A stretch of DNA of 64,000 nucleotides from Notospermus geniculatus (lineage: Eukaryota > Nemertea > Pilidiophora > Heteronemertea > Lineidae). Shown here in pieces: positions 36,501-42,500 of this stretch (positions are counted from its first letter, which is position 1; every line of letters begins with the position of its first letter). The notes under the pieces were generated by a model. That model worked only from the letters and a program-made list of their open reading frames with translations. It did no database searches and was not told the DNA's origin. The position numbers and the translations under genes were made by a program. Location of the stretch: assembly GCA_002633025.1 (NCBI GenBank), contig NMRB01001487.1, forward strand, positions 115,202 through 179,201, read 5' to 3'.

Positions 36501-39500
36501 GAGTAGAGCAGCCGATTTTTTTGCCAATTGCTTCACTTAAAACCATGCATCTGTTAATCAATGATTCAACTGCTATATAAGAGACATGCGTAATAATACT
36601 GATTAGGTCTGATGGACTTGTGTTGGTCGTTGCTTGGTACTGTGGTTTGGCCTCCATAGTGCTTTGTAATGTAGGCGCTCGTCTTGTGACTTACAGGTAC
36701 AGGGTCCGGTGGTATCTACGAGCGACCCTTGGGTGAGCCTGAGGCTGCGCCTGCCTGGGAAGGTAGATAAAGAGCTGGTCTCTCGAAATGTCCCCGCGAG
36801 GGGGCATAAATCCGCTGTGACCAACGGCGGTCCAGAACCTGACTGGTACGATCAGGCGGTTGAGCCATGGAGCTGCTCCATGGTTAGACGGCACGGCTAT
36901 GAGAGACCAGCTCTACCCACTTCTTGCACTTTTTTACAATTTTTTCCACTTTTTTCACTCTGCCCCCATTTTCTCCTGTAACTATGTTAAATAAATGGCT
37001 TCACAGAGAGAGACTATTTCATCTTTGAAGCTTGCAACGCCATCATCTCTGGCGTTACTAATTCGGGGAAAACGTATTTCGTCCTTGACATGATTGAGAC
37101 TGTATGCCGGAACCATTTTGAGAATATAATTCTTTTTTGCCCGACGTTTGACTATAATCAGACTTATAACAGGAAATGGATCGTCAAAGACATTAATTTC
37201 ATAGTGTTTAATTTAATCCCATGCTGGCGAAAACAAATCTGAACATGGTTTTATGGCTGTGCATACAAATTTTTAAAGGGACCAACACCCTCTTTCTAAT
37301 TGACGACTGCGCGAACCTCCAAGACTGTAAGAGGAAGGCGACAGAGTTATGTAGGCCTAATCTCGCGTTCAGTGGTAGACATTTCGGAATAAGCTGTTGG
37401 GTGTTGATACAAAAGTATAATTCAATCGTGAAGGATTTTAGGGATATCCCGAGTGGGCCAATCAGAGCGGGGCGTGGAATAGCAAAAACCAAATCAAACC
37501 AACATTGTGTAACGCAATGGGGCATATCACTGCAGATCAAGACAAGCTGGTTTCTCAATGGTTTCATGTCCTCAAACCACTGAAAACCATTTCTTTCACG
37601 GCATGCTCATAAAAAGTTAATAGAACGGCACAAAATCACCATCCTAATAGATAATTTATTCATGAGGAGTGATTATTTCTGGTTGTAAAGCACACAACGG
37701 AGACGACGCCTAATGAATGAGGGAGGAATCAATATCAGGGGGGTGCACGGCAATACCTGGAACAGCACTCAATATATTTGATTTATGGTTTGTAATGGAT
37801 GATCAATAAATGGTGTTCTCACAAAGATAAACATTTTAGAAAAAAGAAACTTTGATCGTTTGGATAAGAAGGAAAATATGTGCCACAGGCTAAATGGGGG
37901 GTGCGAACCAATTGGTGGAACAGCCTTCTTCCTAAGCTTATTATTTACATGATAATTACTTAAAAGTGGATTTACCTCCTCAAGGATATGATTTCCCTTG
38001 AAAAATAATACGAGAATCTTCTGTATATTGGATTTTAACACGTGTAACATGAACATCAAATGATTTACATGCAATACAAAGGGTTGGTGTTAATTTCGTA
38101 GGCCACGCTGATTAATATTATTAATCAAAATATATAACTGCTGAAAAAGATTATGCTGATAAATTTAACACTCCAAGGCAAACAATTCAATCACCTTTCC
38201 ATTTTCCCCAAAGAAGTCAATGCCTTGAAATCTGAAATTCTACTGCGAATATAGCAAACATGGCAAAGGGCGGAGTCCAGTTAGTGGAGAAGTTACCTCA
38301 CTGAGGTCAAAATACGTGGATTCACACCAAACTTGCACTTGCAACACATGTTCTGATAAAGTTCTAAGCCAGCAGGGGGTGCACTGGGTGTGACAGGGAT
38401 CAAAGTCCCCCTGGACCACGGCTTTTAGTCCCGTCCAACGGACCCTCAATATTTTACAATTTTTGTTTCACAATTTTTTGTATATGCCTTCGCCCGGAGT
38501 CGAAATCGCGCTGACCCACTGCGCAGTTTGGTAGACAAGCATGCTAACCGCCTGGGCTTTATTTATTCTCCAGCCTTGCCCGAAACAGAACCAATACAAT
38601 ATTGCCCTGTATAACTCTATTGTACATTTATTTGATTTTTACGTCGGGGCCGCTAGCCATAGCTTTATTGACCCTGGTAAGTACGGACGAAGCCATCTCA
38701 AGCTACTCATGTTCCTTTCTTGGATGGGGTCTTTTACTAACCCTTGCAAAGGCACAAGGTACAAGGTACCATGGCTTACTGTCCCATGCAACGGACGTGA
38801 AAAGCTGGGAATGAAATCCCAGCCATATGGCCGGGCTGAATCCGAACACGCAACCTGCCGCTTGCTGAGCGGATGTGATAACCACTCGGCTATCAACGTG
38901 GGTCGGTGACGTCAATTTGACCATCAAGATGGCGGATTTTTCCCTGATGACGTCATCTGCACATGGTCTATAGGTGTCACTAGTGGTTAAAACTATTGAA
39001 AAGAAACTGGCATCCCGGTCCTGGTCAAGTTCCCACACAAAAGGCATTCATTATAATTATAAGACCTGGTTTCGGTGTGCTGCCCTCTACCATACATGTA
39101 GCTATGATCCCCATTGCCCTGTATATGGTGTTCACCAGAAGCAGACGAAATGATGCACCAAATAACATAAGATCACTGTTCAGAGTAAATAGAGGCATTT
39201 AGATTCAAAACAGACACGTTTCTTTCAAAACATTTGATCCGTTTCTTAACATTCTGATGCTCTTTTTTCACAAAACTTCTGATGTTAACAGTACAGGTGA
39301 ATTCTTTACAACTCCAAACTGAGCAAAGAAGAAAACACAACTTACTCGTATTTTCGTGGTGTCGATCTTGAACCAACGGCTGATACACGCTATCAGGAAC
39401 TTCCGACGGCCGGTAGAAACATTTTACAATCGTTACCAAGAAATCTCTCCGTGTCTGAAATTGAAGAAAGATAAGATTCAGAAAGACGTCAGATTTGCTC

Positions 39501-42500
39501 TTGGTTTGCCAAAAACTTGACTTAGCCAGATCTTCCAATTCCAAATTGCCAACCATATGAATGATCAGCCTTGCTTTTTCACTATGAACCCACCTGCACC
39601 ATACCAATAGCTAGACATGTGACTAGTTTAATTTTTAGCTTGACCAGACATGAATCTTTGGTTAGGTTTTTGGTAAACTCCCTACGCAGTTGTGTACCGC
39701 GCCCCCTTCGGTTATTTTTGCTCTCCACATCTGCTTAACTTCGTAAAATTTGCCGCGTTTGGTCAACAGGTGGCGCTGAGTCGACCAATGAGAGCACCGA
39801 GCAACCGGTAACCAAGCTGGCCTGAGACACTTTTTCATTGGCCGAGCGGTTCGTAGCCATGGTAGCACAAGAACATCCGTTGCCAACGGGCCAAAGAGTT
39901 CTCAAAGCAGCGTGCTGATAGGCTGTAAAACTCACGCCAGGCCCTGACGCCATCTGCTGACCAAACGCGGCGACTTCCACGAAGTAAAGCAGTTGTGGAG
40001 AGCGAGTAAACCGAAGAGGGCGTGGCACACAACTGTGTAGGGAGTTTACGTTTTTGGGTGTACTGCATTTGAGCACTAGGCCCACTAACTCGAACGCTAT
40101 CCCAGGGAAAAATGCTACCTGCACCAAACCCAGGGTTCTTCCGGTTAAAAGCTGTGACAGGTCCTCAGAGGGCGGATCCTGGAGTCCGGTAAAGGGGGGG
40201 GGCACAGAAGGCCACAGGAGGACCGATGAAGGCAAGCAGCCATGGTTGGGGGGTCTGGGGGCTGTGTCCCCCAGAAAATTTTTAAATCTAGAAATCTAGG
40301 CCATTGGTGCGATTTCCTAGCATCTGAGGGACAAATTACAAGGCAATTCTGTGGCACTTTGAAAAGGGCAATTTTTCTAACATTGGCCACCGAAAAATGG
40401 GGGTGGGCATGGGCCAGGTTTGCCCCCTGGATCCGCACCTGGTCCTGCCTAACAGACACTCATACTAACAATGGAAAACAAATTTTCATCTCATGCATTA
40501 GACAGTGTTCTAGCTAGGCCAGTATCACAGGGCAGTGCCACCCTGTTCAAAATTCAGAGGTCATTTTACCACCCTGTTTAAATTTTTACCACCCTGTTTG
40601 AAAATGTAACTTGCAGTGACAGAGAACGACAAATCGTTTTTTGGGCTGGTTGTCCACGGACAACCTGAATTCCAGAATTTGGTTGTCCGTATCAAATGTT
40701 GATTGCCCGTAGGCTTAGATGTTAAAGCATTTCATGATAAAGTTGCTCTCAGGGCAGTTGTCCACGGACAACTGATCAGAGGAAATGGCTTGTCCGTTTG
40801 GGAAAATCAGTTGTCCCGGGCGTCCGGATTTTCTATTACACCACCCGGTTTGAATTTCACTCCCACCCTGTTTGAAAATCCAGGGCCTTAAAATCATAGG
40901 AAAATGCAATCATACCACCCTGTTTGGAAAAATTTCTGGCTGGAACACTGATACAAGAAAACAGCCGCGACTTTCATGATCTTCTGAAGAACCTGATCTT
41001 ACTGGTGAAGGTGACAGCCCCTTTAACTCTCACAAGACTAATGAGAACATAATGTAAGTAATGTGACGACTGCTTTAACAGATTCCCGAGGCATCTGATG
41101 ACAGACTCTCTCTATCTAATGCTCTACATGCTAACACTGTCAAGACATATTTGATTGCCTGAGTGTGCTTTTGACAGCTTCGACATGAAGTGCGAACGTA
41201 AAAGCTCGCATGATCCCCGAGTGTGCTGGAGAGGTTAGTACCGACAAGCAAAGCACGTCATTCTAACAGGAACATAAACAATACTGGTACACGGGGTGTA
41301 TGCTCTTGATATTGGTTAGTTTTTTATGATGTTACTGTCATTATTGCACTTGCAAGTCACGGTTCAATTCATGTTGGGCAAATACCGATCGAGTGTTCTG
41401 GCCAGAAATGTTTCCAAACAGGGTGGGATGACTGCATTTTCCTATGATTTTAAGGCCCTGGATATGGATTTATGTTGGGCGAATACCGATCGAGTGTTGG
41501 CCAGAAATTTTTCCAAACAGGGTGGGATGACTGCATTTTCCTATGATTTTAAGGCTGTGGATTTTCAAACAGGGTGAGAGTGAAATTCCAACAGGGTGGT
41601 GTGATAGAAATAGAAAATGCACTGCAAGTTACATTTTCAAACAGGGTGGTAAAAATTTTAATAGGGTGGTAAAATGACCTCTGAATTTTGAACAGGGTGG
41701 TACCGCCGAGAATACTGCGATCACTGACTGGGGTTGAACTCTTTTTTTGCATCTATCTTCTACCACTTGCCACAGGACTGTACTCAATAGGTATCCAAGA
41801 AATTTTCAAGGAGTATTGTGAATAGGGTGGTACCACCCCTAAAAAAGGCCTGGCAAGAATACTGTGATCACTGACGGGGGGGGGGTCGATTTTTTCTTGG
41901 CATATCTTCTACCACTTGCCACAGGACTGAATTTTGAACAGGGTGGTACCGCGCCCATTTAAAAGGCCTGGCAAGAATACTGCGATCACTGACTGGGGGT
42001 CGAATTTTTTTGGCACCTACGGTATCTTCTACCACTTTCCACAGGACTGTACCCAACAGGTATCCAAGAAATTTTCAAGGAGTATTTTAATTTTTGAAGT
42101 TGAAAATCATGGAGCAATACACTTCTGAAGGACGAGCCAGTATCGAATGCAGGAGGAAACAGGACCATTGGCCAAGTAAACTTACCATCCTGAATTCCTG
42201 GACGGCACAAACATGGTAAGGCTGCTCAGAGTTCTTATTCGCAATGAAGACATAATCTGTGGGAAAAAGACAAAATGATAATTTGATTAAATAAAGCATC
42301 TTTTCTGTTATAACATTTTTTCAGTTCCGCTTTTTTAGTAAAGTTATCATGGTTATCTGGTGACGCAGTATAGACAATTCTCAATTTGACATAAACGAGA
42401 AAGATCTGCGTACTTCCGGCGAAATCGCAACCACAACCTCGGTCTGAAACTGAATGATGTGAAGCAGAGAACCACACGACAGGGACTTCGATGTCAGAGT

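Larger units (their letters stand above)
33816..36640. other. Intronic sequence, one unrecognised ORF and one MITE
   Basis: Apart from the ORF at 34658 and the MITE at 35950, only short frames are present. Confidence 0.45.
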
